Positions 8,205-17,354 of a stretch of 64,000 nucleotides of DNA are shown piece by piece. The position numbers were made by a program, and so were the translations under genes. Positions within the stretch are counted from its first letter, which is position 1, and each line of letters opens with the position of its first letter. The stretch is taken from NCBI GenBank assembly GCA_963745205.1, contig CAVUWX010000024.1:38361-102360 (forward strand), given 5' to 3'. This DNA comes from Hyphomicrobium_A sp963745205 (GTDB lineage: Bacteria; Pseudomonadota; Alphaproteobacteria; Rhizobiales; Hyphomicrobiaceae). The notes below the pieces were generated by a model that worked only from the letters and a program-made list of their open reading frames with translations, was not told where the DNA came from and searched no databases.

Positions 8205-11200
8205 ATGCGCATCTCGCATTTCTTCATCGATCGGCCGATCTTCGCCGCCGTGATCTCGGTCGTGTTCGTGATCATCGGCCTGGTATCCATCGGCCGGCTG
8301 CCGATCGCGCAGTATCCCGAGATCGCGCCGCCCGTCATCAACGTGACCGGCCAATATCCCGGCGCATCCGCCGAGGTGGTCGCCAATACGGTCGCCTCGC
8401 CGCTCGAACAGCAGATCAACGGCGTGGAGCATATGCTCTACATCTCGTCGAACTCCACGGTCGACGGGCGCTTCTCGATTTCGGTCACGTTCGACCTCGG
8501 CACCAATCTCGACATCGCGCAGGTGCAGGTTCAGAACCGCGTAGCGATCGCGCTGCCGCGCCTCCCTGCGGACGTGCGCAATATCGGCGTGACCGTCGCC
8601 AAGGCTTCGCCCGACCTGATGATGGTCGTGCACATGTATTCGCCTGACCAGTCCCGCGATACGCTGTTCATATCGAACTATGCCACCATCAACGTCGTGG
8701 ATCCCCTGAGCCGCATCGAGGGCGTCGGCTCGATCACGGTGTTCGGCGGGCGCGATTATTCGATGCGCGTCTGGCTCGACCCCGACCGCCTGCAGTCGCT
8801 GGCGCTGACGGCAAACGACGTGGTGGTCGCCCTGCAGCGCCAGAACGTCCAGGTTGCCGCCGGCATCTTGAACCAGCCTCCCGTCGCTTCGCCCGGGGCC
8901 TTCCAGATATCCGTACAGACGCTGGGGCGCCTCGCCGATCCCGACGCGTTCGGCGACATCGTCGTCAAACAGAGCGACAACTCGGTCGTGCGCTTGAAGG
9001 ATGTGGCGCGCGTGGAGCTCGCCGCGCTCGACTACGGCGTCAATTCCTACCTGGACAAGAACCCCGCCGTGGGCCTCGGCATCTTCCAGCTTCCCGCCTC
9101 CAACGCGATCGCCGCCGCCAAGCAGATCAAGGCGACAATGGCGGAGCTGTCGAAGAGCTTTCCCGATGGCGTGAAGTACGACATCATCTACAACCCGACG
9201 GACTTCATCCAGCAGTCGGTCGACGCGGTCGTGCAGACGATCCTCGAGGCCGTCGTGCTCGTGGTGCTCGTCGTCATCCTCTTCCTGCAGACCTGGCGCG
9301 CGGCCATCATTCCCATCGTCGCGATCCCCGTGTCGCTCATCGGTACGTTCTTCCTGATGGCGGTGTTCGGCTTCTCGCTCAATAACCTGTCGCTGTTCGG
9401 CCTCGTGCTCGCCATCGGTATCGTTGTCGACGACGCGATCGTCGTGGTCGAGAACGTCGAGCGCAACATGGCCAAGGGCTTGAGCCCCCGCGAAGCCGCC
9501 TACCGCACGATGGAGGAGGTCGGGACGGCGCTCATCGCCATTGCGCTCGTATTGACCGCGGTGTTCGTGCCGTCCGCATTCATCACCGGCATTTCTGGCC
9601 AGTTCTACCGGCAGTTCGCGCTGACGATCGCCGGCGCCACCATCATCTCGCTCATCGTCTCGCTGACGCTGTCGCCGGCGCTGTGCGCGCTGCTCTTGAA
9701 GCCGCACCACGAGATGCAGTCAAAGAGCCTGCTGATGTGGCCGCTACGCACGTTTTTTCGCATCTTCAACTGGGGCTTCGACAAGCTGTCGTCCGGCTAT
9801 AGCTGGTTCGTGGGTCGCATCGTCCGCATCGCGGTCCTCATGCTGGTCGTCTACGGGGGCGTCATCGTCTACGGCATGAACGAGTTCCGCAAGACGCCCA
9901 TCGGCTTCATCCCGCAGCTCGATGCCGGCTACCTGATCACAGTCACGCAGCTCCCCCCGGCCGCTTCGATCGATCGCACGGACGCCGTCAACCGCCGCGC
10001 CGTGGAGCTCGCGCTCGACACGCCGGGCGTCGCCCATGCAGTCAACCTCGTTGGTTTCTCGGGCGCTACGCGCACGAATGCGCCCAACGCGGGCGCGGTG
10101 TTCGTCGTGCTAAAGCCGTTCGAGGAGCGGGCAAAGGATCCGCGCATGTCGGCGCAGGCGATCCAGGGCGCGCTGCTCGCCAAGTTCTCATCGATCCAGG
10201 ATGCGCTCGTGCTCGTGGTCGCGCCCCCGCCCGTGCGCGGCATAGGCAGCGCCGGAGGTTTCCGCATGATGGTGCAGGACCGCGGCGGCAACGGCCCCGC
10301 CGCCCTGCAGGACGCCGTCTACGCCATGATGGCGCGCGCCAACGCCACGCCAGGACTCAAGCAGGTGTTCTCGCTGTTCGAGACCTCCACGCCGCAGCTC
10401 TATCTCGATATCGACCGCGTGAAGGCGCAGATGCTGGGCGTCAACGTCTCCGACGTGTTCTCGACGCTGCAGACCTATCTCGGCTCCGCCTATGTCAACG
10501 ACTTTAACCTGTTGGGCCGTACCTTCCGTGTGACCGCGCAGGCCGACTCTGACTTCCGCCTCGAGCGGAGCGATGTGCTGAAGCTGCGCGTGCGCAACAG
10601 CAACGGCGATGCGGTGCCGCTCGGATCGTTCACGACCATAAGCGACATTTCCGGCCCCTCCCGCGTGCCCCGCTACAACCTCTACCCCGCGGCCGAGCTA
10701 GACGGCGCAGCCGCGCCCGGCTACTCGCAGGGCCAGGCGATCGACCTCATGCAGAAGCTCGCCGCCGAGGTGCTGCCGCGCGGGTTCAGCTATGAATGGA
10801 CCGAACTCGCGTTCCAGCAGGTGCGCGCCGGCAACGCCGCCGTGTTCGCCTTCGCGCTCGGCGTCGCCTTCGTGTTCCTGGTACTCGCGGCGCAGTTCGA
10901 GAGCCTGACGCTGCCGCTCGCCATCATCCTCATCGTGCCGATGAGCCTCATCGCCTCCATCACCGGCGTCGTCATGCGCGGCATGGATAACAACATCCTC
11001 ACCCAGGTCGGCTTCATCGTGCTAATCGGCCTCGCGGCCAAGAACGCCATTCTGATTGTCGAGTTCGCGCACCAGCTCGAGAACGACGGCCGCGACCGCT
11101 TCGATGCGGCGACGGAGGCCGCGCGACTGCGCATGCGTCCCATCCTGATGACGTCGCTCGCGTTCATTCTGGGCGTCGTACCGCTCGTGTGGGCCATCGG

Positions 11201-11375
11201 CGCCGGCGCCGAGTTGCGCCAGGCGCTGGGCACTGCGGTGTTCTCCGGCATGATCGGCGTGACGTTCTTCGGTTTGATTTTTACGCCCGTATTCTATGTG
11301 ACGACGCGCTGGCTCGCCGGCATCGCCGCGCGCCGGCGGGCGGAGCCGCCGGTCAGCGCGCAGCCGGCCGAGTAG
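8205..11375 (+). CDS. RND multidrug efflux pump, HAE1 family permease
   Basis: This 1056-residue proton-driven pump of the AcrB/MexB type is located in the inner membrane with two large periplasmic loops. The N-terminus SHFFIDRPIFAAVISVV is characteristic. TM4 has the conserved aspartate pair in GIVVDDAIVVVENVER, and the second half repeats the architecture (FIVLIGLAAKNAILIVEFA). Length and motifs fit the HAE1 (drug/hydrophobe) group rather than metal pumps. It follows the adaptor by 11 bases. Expression is probably controlled by the TetR gene at 6085. The substrate cannot be deduced. Confidence 0.95.
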   Translation: MRISHFFIDRPIFAAVISVVFVIIGLVSIGRLPIAQYPEIAPPVINVTGQYPGASAEVVANTVASPLEQQINGVEHMLYISSNSTVDGRFSISVTFDLGTNLDIAQVQVQNRVAIALPRLPADVRNIGVTVAKASPDLMMVVHMYSPDQSRDTLFISNYATINVVDPLSRIEGVGSITVFGGRDYSMRVWLDPDRLQSLALTANDVVVALQRQNVQVAAGILNQPPVASPGAFQISVQTLGRLADPDAFGDIVVKQSDNSVVRLKDVARVELAALDYGVNSYLDKNPAVGLGIFQLPASNAIAAAKQIKATMAELSKSFPDGVKYDIIYNPTDFIQQSVDAVVQTILEAVVLVVLVVILFLQTWRAAIIPIVAIPVSLIGTFFLMAVFGFSLNNLSLFGLVLAIGIVVDDAIVVVENVERNMAKGLSPREAAYRTMEEVGTALIAIALVLTAVFVPSAFITGISGQFYRQFALTIAGATIISLIVSLTLSPALCALLLKPHHEMQSKSLLMWPLRTFFRIFNWGFDKLSSGYSWFVGRIVRIAVLMLVVYGGVIVYGMNEFRKTPIGFIPQLDAGYLITVTQLPPAASIDRTDAVNRRAVELALDTPGVAHAVNLVGFSGATRTNAPNAGAVFVVLKPFEERAKDPRMSAQAIQGALLAKFSSIQDALVLVVAPPPVRGIGSAGGFRMMVQDRGGNGPAALQDAVYAMMARANATPGLKQVFSLFETSTPQLYLDIDRVKAQMLGVNVSDVFSTLQTYLGSAYVNDFNLLGRTFRVTAQADSDFRLERSDVLKLRVRNSNGDAVPLGSFTTISDISGPSRVPRYNLYPAAELDGAAAPGYSQGQAIDLMQKLAAEVLPRGFSYEWTELAFQQVRAGNAAVFAFALGVAFVFLVLAAQFESLTLPLAIILIVPMSLIASITGVVMRGMDNNILTQVGFIVLIGLAAKNAILIVEFAHQLENDGRDRFDAATEAARLRMRPILMTSLAFILGVVPLVWAIGAGAELRQALGTAVFSGMIGVTFFGLIFTPVFYVTTRWLAGIAARRRAEPPVSAQPAE

Positions 11376-11379
11376 GGTT

Positions 11380-11399
11380 CTGCGGCCGAGATGCCGCAG
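11380..11399. terminator. Short hairpin after the RND pump gene
   Basis: Perfect 7-base inverted repeat ctgcggc (11380-11386) and gccgcag (11393-11399) with a six-base loop, directly after the pump stop codon. There is no T-run, so it is a weak terminator candidate or an mRNA 3' end stabiliser. Confidence 0.35.
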
Positions 11400-11530
11400 C
11401 GCGGATCGGCCGGAACGAATTGCCGAAGCCGGCAAGACGTCCGATGAGAACCCCGCGAGTTGGCGCGCGTTTCGCGGCTCGCTGTCCCACCCCGGTATCG
11501 CCCACAGAACACTTGACCAACGAACACGAC

Positions 11531-12793
11531 ATGCACCCGACGATAACGGCGCCCTTCCTCCGCTACCCCAACTTCAGTCTGCTGCTCTTTGCGCGCTTCG
11601 TGTCGACCGTGGCGATGCTGGCGCAGAGCGTAACCCTCGGGTGGCAGGTCTATTCTATTGCGCGCGTCGACCACAGCGTGGAGCAGAGTTCCTTCCTCGT
11701 AGGCATGATCGGGCTCGCGCAGTTCCTGCCCATGTTCGCGCTCGTGCTGCTCGCGGGCGAGACAGCTGACCGTTACGACCGGCGCAAGATCCTGCTCGGC
11801 TGCTGCGCGCTCCAGGTCACCTGCTCGAGCACGCTCGCCCTGCTCGCGACCGCGAGCCAGCCGAATCTCGTCGCCATTTTCGTGATGGCCGGTGTCTTTG
11901 GCGTGGGCCGCGCCTTTACCATGCCGACCAGCGCCGCGCTGGGGCCGATGCTCGTGCCGCGCGAAATCCTGCCGCGTGCCATCGGCTGGAACACGCTGGC
12001 CATGCAGACGGGCATGGTGATCGGCCCCTGGATCGGCGGCCTGATGTGCGCGAGCTCGGTACCGTTCTCCTACGCTGCATCGGCCGCCCTCTACGTCATC
12101 GCCGGCATCGCGGTGTTTCAGATCGGCGCGGGCACCAAGCCCGATCACAAGGGCGGCGAGCGCTTGAAGCTGATCGCGGAAGGGCTCGCCTACGTGTGGT
12201 CGAACAAGATCGTGTTCGGCGCCATCTCGCTCGATCTCTTTGCCGTGCTACTCGGCGGCGTGACCGCGCTGCTGCCAGTTTACGCGCGCGACATTCTGCA
12301 AATCGGTCCCGACGGCTTCGGCCTGTTGCGCTCCGGCCCCGCCGTCGGCGGCGGCCTCATGGCGCTGACGCTGAGCTTGCGCCCGGTGCAGCGCGACGCC
12401 GGGTTCTGGATGCTGTGCGCGGTGGCGGCTTATGGCGTGGCGACCGTGATCTTCGCGCTCTCGACCATTCTTTGGGTGTCGATGCTGGCGCTCGCCGCGC
12501 TCGGCGCCGCCGACGCGGTTTCCGTATTCGTGCGCCAGAGCCTCATCCAGATTGTCACCCCCGATCCCATGCGGGGACGTGTCACCGCGGTGTCGAGCCT
12601 GTTCATCAGCGCGTCGAACGAGCTGGGCGAGTTCGAGAGCGGGGTTGCCGCGCGCATCCTCGGACCAATTGGATCCGCCGTGTTCGGCGGCGTCGGCTCG
12701 ATCGTGCTGACCGGGGTTTGGGCAAAGCTCTTCCCCGAGTTGCGCGAGGCCCATCTCGCGACCGCGCGCAACGAGGCCCCCAAGCCTGCTTGA
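11531..12793 (+). CDS. MFS transporter (EntS/MFS_3-like exporter)
   Basis: This major facilitator of 420 residues has about 12 hydrophobic segments. The N-terminus FLRYPNFSLLLFARFVSTVA and the loop 2-3 motif AGETADRYDRRKILLG match the MFS_3 / enterobactin-exporter-like group. I use ATG 11531 (MHPTITAPFLRY); the frame is open upstream, but that part overlaps the pump gene and shows no coding character of its own. It lies 155 bases downstream of the RND pump on the same strand, so it may belong to the same regulated efflux block. The substrate is unknown. Confidence 0.88.
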   Translation: MHPTITAPFLRYPNFSLLLFARFVSTVAMLAQSVTLGWQVYSIARVDHSVEQSSFLVGMIGLAQFLPMFALVLLAGETADRYDRRKILLGCCALQVTCSSTLALLATASQPNLVAIFVMAGVFGVGRAFTMPTSAALGPMLVPREILPRAIGWNTLAMQTGMVIGPWIGGLMCASSVPFSYAASAALYVIAGIAVFQIGAGTKPDHKGGERLKLIAEGLAYVWSNKIVFGAISLDLFAVLLGGVTALLPVYARDILQIGPDGFGLLRSGPAVGGGLMALTLSLRPVQRDAGFWMLCAVAAYGVATVIFALSTILWVSMLALAALGAADAVSVFVRQSLIQIVTPDPMRGRVTAVSSLFISASNELGEFESGVAARILGPIGSAVFGGVGSIVLTGVWAKLFPELREAHLATARNEAPKPA

Positions 12794-12860
12794 GCCTGCT
12801 GCAGCGCGAAACGGTTGGGCCTGGCGCCGCGCTTTCACCACAATCGGGCAATCATTCGAG

Positions 12861-12889
12861 AAGCCTCTTTCGCGCCTTGGGAGGCTTTT
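12861..12889 (+). terminator. Probable Rho-independent terminator after the MFS gene
   Basis: Stem aagcctc (12861-12867) and gaggctt (12881-12887) with a 13-base loop, running into a short T-run at 12886-12889. It lies about 70 bases after the MFS stop and before the next gene, where an operon boundary would be expected. Confidence 0.5.
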
Positions 12890-12937
12890 AAAGTCATGCT
12901 AGGCGTGGGCAGGTGGCTTACGTTGGGGAGTACCCGG

Positions 12938-14242
12938 ATGTCCTATTCAGCGTTGCGAATTGTTCCGCTTTTCCTCGTTATCGCGGCCGCCGTCGCCGTG
13001 GCGAAGCCTGCGTCGAAGCCGGCACCCGATCCGTCGCCTGCCGCTCCCATTGGCTTCACCTTCGACGAGAAGGCGAACGCCCAGATGGCGAAGAAGATGA
13101 ACATCCCGGTGTACTTCGCGGTGCCCAAGACCGCCTACGCCGATCTTCCCCCGCTGACGAAGACCTCCGACAAGCTCATCGACTTCAAGCACCCCGACGC
13201 CAAATCGGCTTCCGGCGACGTGGGCCTGCGCCTCGTGGCGGCGAGCCGCTCCGGCCTCGCCAAGCGGCTAGCGCAGAGCGGGCTGGTGCAGACTGGCGAT
13301 CTCCTCTTGTCGTTTCGCACCGAGTGGGGCGGCGCCGGCGCCTATCCCAACATCCAGATGGGCATCAGCCATACCGGGCTCGCCTACGTGAAGGACGGCT
13401 ATGTCCACAACATCGATAACCCGCTGAGCAACGAGTACCTCGGCTCTCGGTCGGATCTGACGAGCGAGCATTACAGCACTCTCGACTATATCCACGTCAT
13501 TCGCCCGCGCGGGCTGACCGATCAGGAGAAGGCGAATCTCGTCGCCTGGGCAAGCCTGCTCGCCTCGAAGTCCGGCAAGGTCTATCCGAGCCAGCTCAGC
13601 TTCAACCAGGACTACCAGGCGCCGAAGTTCAAGCCGGGCCACCCGCTCGACTTTGTGAAGCGCTTGGGGCAGATCGCGCTCGGCCAGAACCCGCCGGGTG
13701 GCCCGCTCGACCTTTACTGCTCCGAGTTCGCCTTCTCGCTGCTATCGCTACGTGATTGCGATCCGGCGAAGTCGGCGGACGAGTTCAAGAGTGGTTGGGG
13801 GGTCCCGTCGTGCATCAAGGAGCCGATGAAGCCCATGACTGCGACCGGTAATGTGGTTCCGGGCCACGGGCGCAGCTCCTACTCCGGCCTGGCCGATGGT
13901 CCCTTGCTCGTGGTCGATGCCATGAAGCTGCCCGATGACCCGCGCAACAAGCTCTTGCACAGCGTGTTCATCGAGAACCCCGCAGGACTGTCGAAGATGT
14001 CTGTCGGCCACCGCGATTTGGCCAAGGCGATGCAGCCGAAGTTCGAGCCGCTGGAGAGATACTATATCGGCATCACCGGCAAGCTCTGGCAGAACTGGCG
14101 GGCCAAGCTGCTCGGCGTCGGGTTCAACTGGGCGGGAATCCCTGAGAACTATTCGCCGACGTCCTACCTGGTGAATACGCTGCTGCCCAAGAACGACAGG
14201 TACCGCACCATGGATTACGTGGCGACCATCGTGATGCAGTAA
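12938..14242 (+). CDS. Exported permuted papain-like (YiiX-type) peptidase/amidase
   Basis: This 434-residue exported protein has a signal peptide (LRIVPLFLVIAAAVAVAKPA). The catalytic order is that of circularly permuted NlpC/P60-like enzymes, histidine before cysteine: His145 in GISHTGLAYVKDG and Cys261 in LDLYCSEFAFSLL. A family acidic or polar third residue cannot be picked safely. YiiX/YaeF-type enzymes are thought to cut amide or lipid-amide bonds; the substrate here is unknown. ATG 12938 is preferred because it places the signal peptide at the N-terminus. The next gene is an M19 dipeptidase on the same strand, suggesting linked envelope or peptide processing. Confidence 0.7.
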   Translation: MSYSALRIVPLFLVIAAAVAVAKPASKPAPDPSPAAPIGFTFDEKANAQMAKKMNIPVYFAVPKTAYADLPPLTKTSDKLIDFKHPDAKSASGDVGLRLVAASRSGLAKRLAQSGLVQTGDLLLSFRTEWGGAGAYPNIQMGISHTGLAYVKDGYVHNIDNPLSNEYLGSRSDLTSEHYSTLDYIHVIRPRGLTDQEKANLVAWASLLASKSGKVYPSQLSFNQDYQAPKFKPGHPLDFVKRLGQIALGQNPPGGPLDLYCSEFAFSLLSLRDCDPAKSADEFKSGWGVPSCIKEPMKPMTATGNVVPGHGRSSYSGLADGPLLVVDAMKLPDDPRNKLLHSVFIENPAGLSKMSVGHRDLAKAMQPKFEPLERYYIGITGKLWQNWRAKLLGVGFNWAGIPENYSPTSYLVNTLLPKNDRYRTMDYVATIVMQ

Positions 14243-14349
14243 GCGCGATCGAGCCACCCGTCTCTGACTTCGCCACTCCCGTTTAGGGCGGTCGCCGGCC
14301 GCGTGCCTGCGATCGCACCGCCGGCCGTGCCCGGCAAAGGCAACACCTG

Positions 14350-15399
14350 ATGGATCGTCGAAGCTTCCTGCTGGCCGGCCTCGCCGCGCCGTTCGCCTTG
14401 TCCCGCTTCTCTTTCGCCGGCGACGAGATCTATCTCGCAGACATGCACTTCCATCTGTTTTTCTTCGGCAACAACACTCCTAAGACCAAGCCGCTCGCTG
14501 GCACCATGGCCGCCGGCAACGTCAAGCTGCTCGCCTGGTCGCTCGTGGGCGACGTCCCCTGGATCCGACCCTCCCCGCAGGGACTGAAGCAGACGGGCGA
14601 GCCCAAGCCGGGCGAGGCGCTCGACTGGTTTGAGAAGGACATTGCGCGCATCAAGGCGCACCTGGCCGAGCAGAACCTCAGGATTGTGCTGAAGCCGGAC
14701 GACGTCGACAGCGCGCTCAAAGGCCAGCCGCACGTGGTGCTCGCGGTCGAAGGCGCGAGCTTTGTCGATGCCGACCCGGGCCAGATCAAACGCGCCTACG
14801 ATCTCGGTGTTCGCCACTTCCAGCTCGTCCACTACATCAAGAACCCGCTCAGCGACTTCCAGACCGAGAAGCCCGAGCATGACGGGCTCACCGATCTCGG
14901 AAAAGAGGTCGTGCAGGAGTGCAATCGCCTCGGCATCCTGGTCGATCTCGCGCACTGCTCACCCGACGCCGTAACCCAAGCGCTCGAGGTCTCGAAGGTG
15001 CCGGTCGTCTGGTCGCACAGCTCGGTAACGCGCAAGGGCAAGCCCGATTGGTCAATGCCGGCCTGGAAGGCGCGCCAGCTCAGCCTCGAAGGCGCCAAGG
15101 CGATTGCGGACAAGGGCGGCGTCGTCGGGCTGTGGGCGATGCGATCCGATGTCGGCGGCGGCGTCGAGGCCTATGCTGCGCGGCTTGCCGAGATGGCCGA
15201 CTGGCTCGGCGAGGATCACGTGGGGTTCGGCACCGACACCAACGCGATCGTCAATCCCGCGATCGCCAACTACGCCGATCTGCGCCAGGTCGTTCTGCTC
15301 TGGCAGGAGCGGGGCATGAATCACGACCGCATCCGCAAGATCGCGATCGAGAACTACGCACGGCTGTTGCGGCAGGCGATGGGCGCGCGGCAGGCCTAG
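14350..15399 (+). CDS. Peptidase M19 (membrane dipeptidase-like)
   Basis: This zinc-dependent dipeptidase of the renal dipeptidase family has 349 residues. The N-terminus (MDRRSFLLAGLAAPFALSRF) resembles a Tat or Sec export signal. Metal-site motifs include ADMHFHLF near residue 30, the glutamate in VLAVEGAS, the histidines in LVDLAHCS and VVWSHSSV, and the late GFGTDTNAI. The family hydrolyses dipeptides, including some with D-residues. It lies 107 bases after the permuted papain-like gene and is likely functionally paired with it. The reading frame is intact. Confidence 0.88.
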   Translation: MDRRSFLLAGLAAPFALSRFSFAGDEIYLADMHFHLFFFGNNTPKTKPLAGTMAAGNVKLLAWSLVGDVPWIRPSPQGLKQTGEPKPGEALDWFEKDIARIKAHLAEQNLRIVLKPDDVDSALKGQPHVVLAVEGASFVDADPGQIKRAYDLGVRHFQLVHYIKNPLSDFQTEKPEHDGLTDLGKEVVQECNRLGILVDLAHCSPDAVTQALEVSKVPVVWSHSSVTRKGKPDWSMPAWKARQLSLEGAKAIADKGGVVGLWAMRSDVGGGVEAYAARLAEMADWLGEDHVGFGTDTNAIVNPAIANYADLRQVVLLWQERGMNHDRIRKIAIENYARLLRQAMGARQA

Positions 15400-15506
15400 C
15401 GCTCACTTCAAGCGATGCCAGCGCCGCGGCTCCGCGGAACGCGTGACTTGGGGGCGCGAATGCGTATAGTGCGCGGTCCCGAACTTGAGAGCTCAGCCCG
15501 CCCTTC

Positions 15507-16469
15507 ATGCCGACCAGAACCGCCGCCAGAGCCGCCGCCAAGCCTGCGGCGGCCTCTCCATCAGCCCAGCTGCGCCCCGAGCGTTCGTTCCAGGACCTCA
15601 TCTTCGCGCTGCAGCGCTTCTGGGCCGAGCAGGGCTGCGTGATCCTGCAGCCCTACGACATGGAGGTCGGAGCGGGAACGTTCCATCCGGCAACGACCCT
15701 GCGCGCGCTGGGCCCCAAGCCCTGGAACGCGGCCTACGTGCAGCCCTCGCGCCGCCCCAAGGATGGCCGCTACGGCGAGAACCCCAACCGGCTGCAGCAC
15801 TACTACCAGCTCCAAGTCATCATGAAGCCGGCGCCGGACAACATCCTCGACCTCTACCTCGAGAGCTTGCGCCGCATCGGGCTCACACCAGAATTGCACG
15901 ATATCCGCTTCGTCGAAGACGACTGGGAGAGCCCGACGCTCGGCGCCTGGGGTCTCGGCTGGGAGGTGTGGTGCGATGGCATGGAGGTGACGCAGTTCAC
16001 CTACTTCCAGCAGGTCGGCGGCTTCGACTGCGAGGTCGTCTCCGCCGAGATCACCTATGGGCTGGAACGCCTCGCCATGTACGTGCAGGGCGTCGACCGC
16101 GTGTTCGAACTGTCCTTCAACGGCCGCGATGACGCGCGCGCCTTGAGCTATGGCGACATCTTCCTGCAGGCCGAGCAGGAATATTCGCGCTTCAACTTCG
16201 AGCACGCCGACACCGCGATCCTCTTGCAGCACTTCAAGGACGCCGAGACCGAGTGCAACGCCCTGCTGGAGAAGGGCGGCAAGGGCGCCCGCCACGAGCT
16301 GGCGCTGCCCGCCTACGACCAGTGCATCAAGGCTTCGCACATCTTCAATCTGCTGGACGCGCGCGGCGTAATTTCGGTTACCGAGCGGCAGAGCTACATT
16401 CTGCGCGTGCGCGAGCTCGCCAAGGCTTGCTGCGCCGCCTGGCTCAAGACCGAGGGGGGCGGCGCATGA
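15507..16469 (+). CDS. glyQ: Glycyl-tRNA synthetase alpha subunit
   Basis: GlyQ is the catalytic subunit of the bacterial heterotetrameric (alpha2 beta2) glycyl-tRNA synthetase, a class II enzyme that activates glycine. Conserved segments are ALQRFWAEQGCVILQPYDM, EVGAGTFHPATTLRALG, PSRRPKDGRYGENPNRLQHY and YGLERLAMYVQGV. The length is 320 residues; an N-terminal Ala-rich extension (about 30 residues) precedes the core. The stop codon overlaps the start of a small membrane protein gene (16466). The beta subunit gene follows at 17355, separated by two small genes and a palindromic element. Confidence 0.96.
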   Translation: MPTRTAARAAAKPAAASPSAQLRPERSFQDLIFALQRFWAEQGCVILQPYDMEVGAGTFHPATTLRALGPKPWNAAYVQPSRRPKDGRYGENPNRLQHYYQLQVIMKPAPDNILDLYLESLRRIGLTPELHDIRFVEDDWESPTLGAWGLGWEVWCDGMEVTQFTYFQQVGGFDCEVVSAEITYGLERLAMYVQGVDRVFELSFNGRDDARALSYGDIFLQAEQEYSRFNFEHADTAILLQHFKDAETECNALLEKGGKGARHELALPAYDQCIKASHIFNLLDARGVISVTERQSYILRVRELAKACCAAWLKTEGGGA

Positions 16470-16681
16470 TCTCACCGACCATCGTTGGCGCGCTGATCCT
16501 CGGGATACCCGCTGCCATCATCGCCTACCTGGCGCTGTGGCGCCGCAACCGGCCGGTGTTCTGGTTCGCGCTCGCGCTCGTCACGGTGGGCCTTGGCTAC
16601 CTCGATTTTTCGGGCGCGCTCGACGACATCGCCGCCCTCGTGCTGGGCAATGAGCTGCCCGCCGAAGCTCCGGCTCCGTGA
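16466..16681 (+). CDS. Small two-helix membrane protein between glyQ and glyS
   Basis: This 71-residue protein has two hydrophobic helices: MISPTIVGALILGIPAAIIA and VFWFALALVTVGLGYLDF. Its ATG overlaps the glyQ stop in the ATGA arrangement, so it is probably translationally coupled. I do not recognise a named family; its position next to glyQ makes co-expression with the synthetase likely but does not reveal a role. Confidence 0.6.
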   Translation: MISPTIVGALILGIPAAIIAYLALWRRNRPVFWFALALVTVGLGYLDFSGALDDIAALVLGNELPAEAPAP

Positions 16682-16690
16682 GCGGCAATC

Positions 16691-17167
16691 ATGGAGCTGC
16701 ACCCCTATACCGGAAGCAAGGCCCCAACTGAGACGCTGGCGCTGCGGCCGAAGCTGCTCACGTGGACCTCGCGCGTGTGGCGCGAGAGCCCGGGGCGCAC
16801 CATGCCGCTGTTCAAGATCGAGGGCCGGCTCGAGCCGCGCGAGGTCGAGGACAACGCGCTGTCGCAGGCTCTGCGTCCATACGCCCCGCAGCTACAGAAG
16901 CTTACGATCTACCTGCTGCACCCAGAGGAGACGCCGCGGCTCGCGCCATGGGCGGTTGGCCGCTTCGACCTCGATGCCAAAAGCGCCTACATGTTCTTCC
17001 ACGACTTTCTCGGCGCTTCCAACGGCGCGCTGCAGCTTTCCCTGATGCAGACTGCGAGCGCTGCGACCGACATCGTGATCAGCGTCGTGCCGATGCGCGT
17101 TGAGGCGCACAAGCTAGCCTTCGCCGTGGCGAGCTACGACTTCGGCATCCACAACCGCATCGGTTGA
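16691..17167 (+). CDS. Conserved hypothetical protein between glyQ and glyS
   Basis: This 158-residue soluble protein has no signal peptide or membrane segment. Visible features are a basic-aromatic N-terminal region (PKLLTWTSRVWRESPG), a mixed alpha/beta core (QKLTIYLLHPEETP) and a C-terminal strand-rich part (IVISVVPMRVEAHKLAFAVA). It follows the small membrane protein gene by nine bases, in the same direction, so it belongs to the glyQ transcription unit. Similar genes occur between glyQ and glyS in related bacteria as far as I recall; I know of no function. Confidence 0.65.
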   Translation: MELHPYTGSKAPTETLALRPKLLTWTSRVWRESPGRTMPLFKIEGRLEPREVEDNALSQALRPYAPQLQKLTIYLLHPEETPRLAPWAVGRFDLDAKSAYMFFHDFLGASNGALQLSLMQTASAATDIVISVVPMRVEAHKLAFAVASYDFGIHNRIG

Positions 17168-17172
17168 CCCCC

Positions 17173-17306
17173 ACTGTCATCCCGGCCTAGGGAGCGGAGC
17201 GACCGCAGAGCCGGGACCCGAGAGACTTTTCACTTAGGTATCTTCGATGCTCGTTGCGCTGGGTCCCGGATAGCCTCCGCTGCACTCCGGCTTCCGGGAT
17301 GACAGT
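17173..17306. repeat. Non-coding palindromic element (short relative of the GIY-YIG cassette)
   Basis: A 134-base element bounded by a perfect 13-base inverted repeat: actgtcatcccgg at 17173-17185 and ccgggatgacagt at 17294-17306. An inner pair, ccgggaccc (17211-17219) and gggtcccgg (17261-17269), makes a nested second stem. Its two arms are not identical. The right arm, reverse complemented, matches the left arm of the element at 19616, and the left arm matches the right arm of that element. So it has the same two ends in opposite orientation, with only about 40 bases between the inner stems and no gene. It lies in the gap before glyS. Confidence 0.85.
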
Positions 17307-17354
17307 AAGAGCTCGATCACGTATGTGTTCGCCACCGTTGACCCGCGAGAGATC

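Noticed and set aside
7980..9710. Long minus-strand open frame over the RND adaptor and pump genes
   Set aside because: Its product is extremely rich in Asp, Arg, Gly and His with no fold pattern, while the plus strand encodes clear RND proteins.
7000..12793. Dedicated outer-membrane factor for the RND pump
   Set aside because: The gene after the pump is an MFS exporter, and no TolC-like gene is found nearby.
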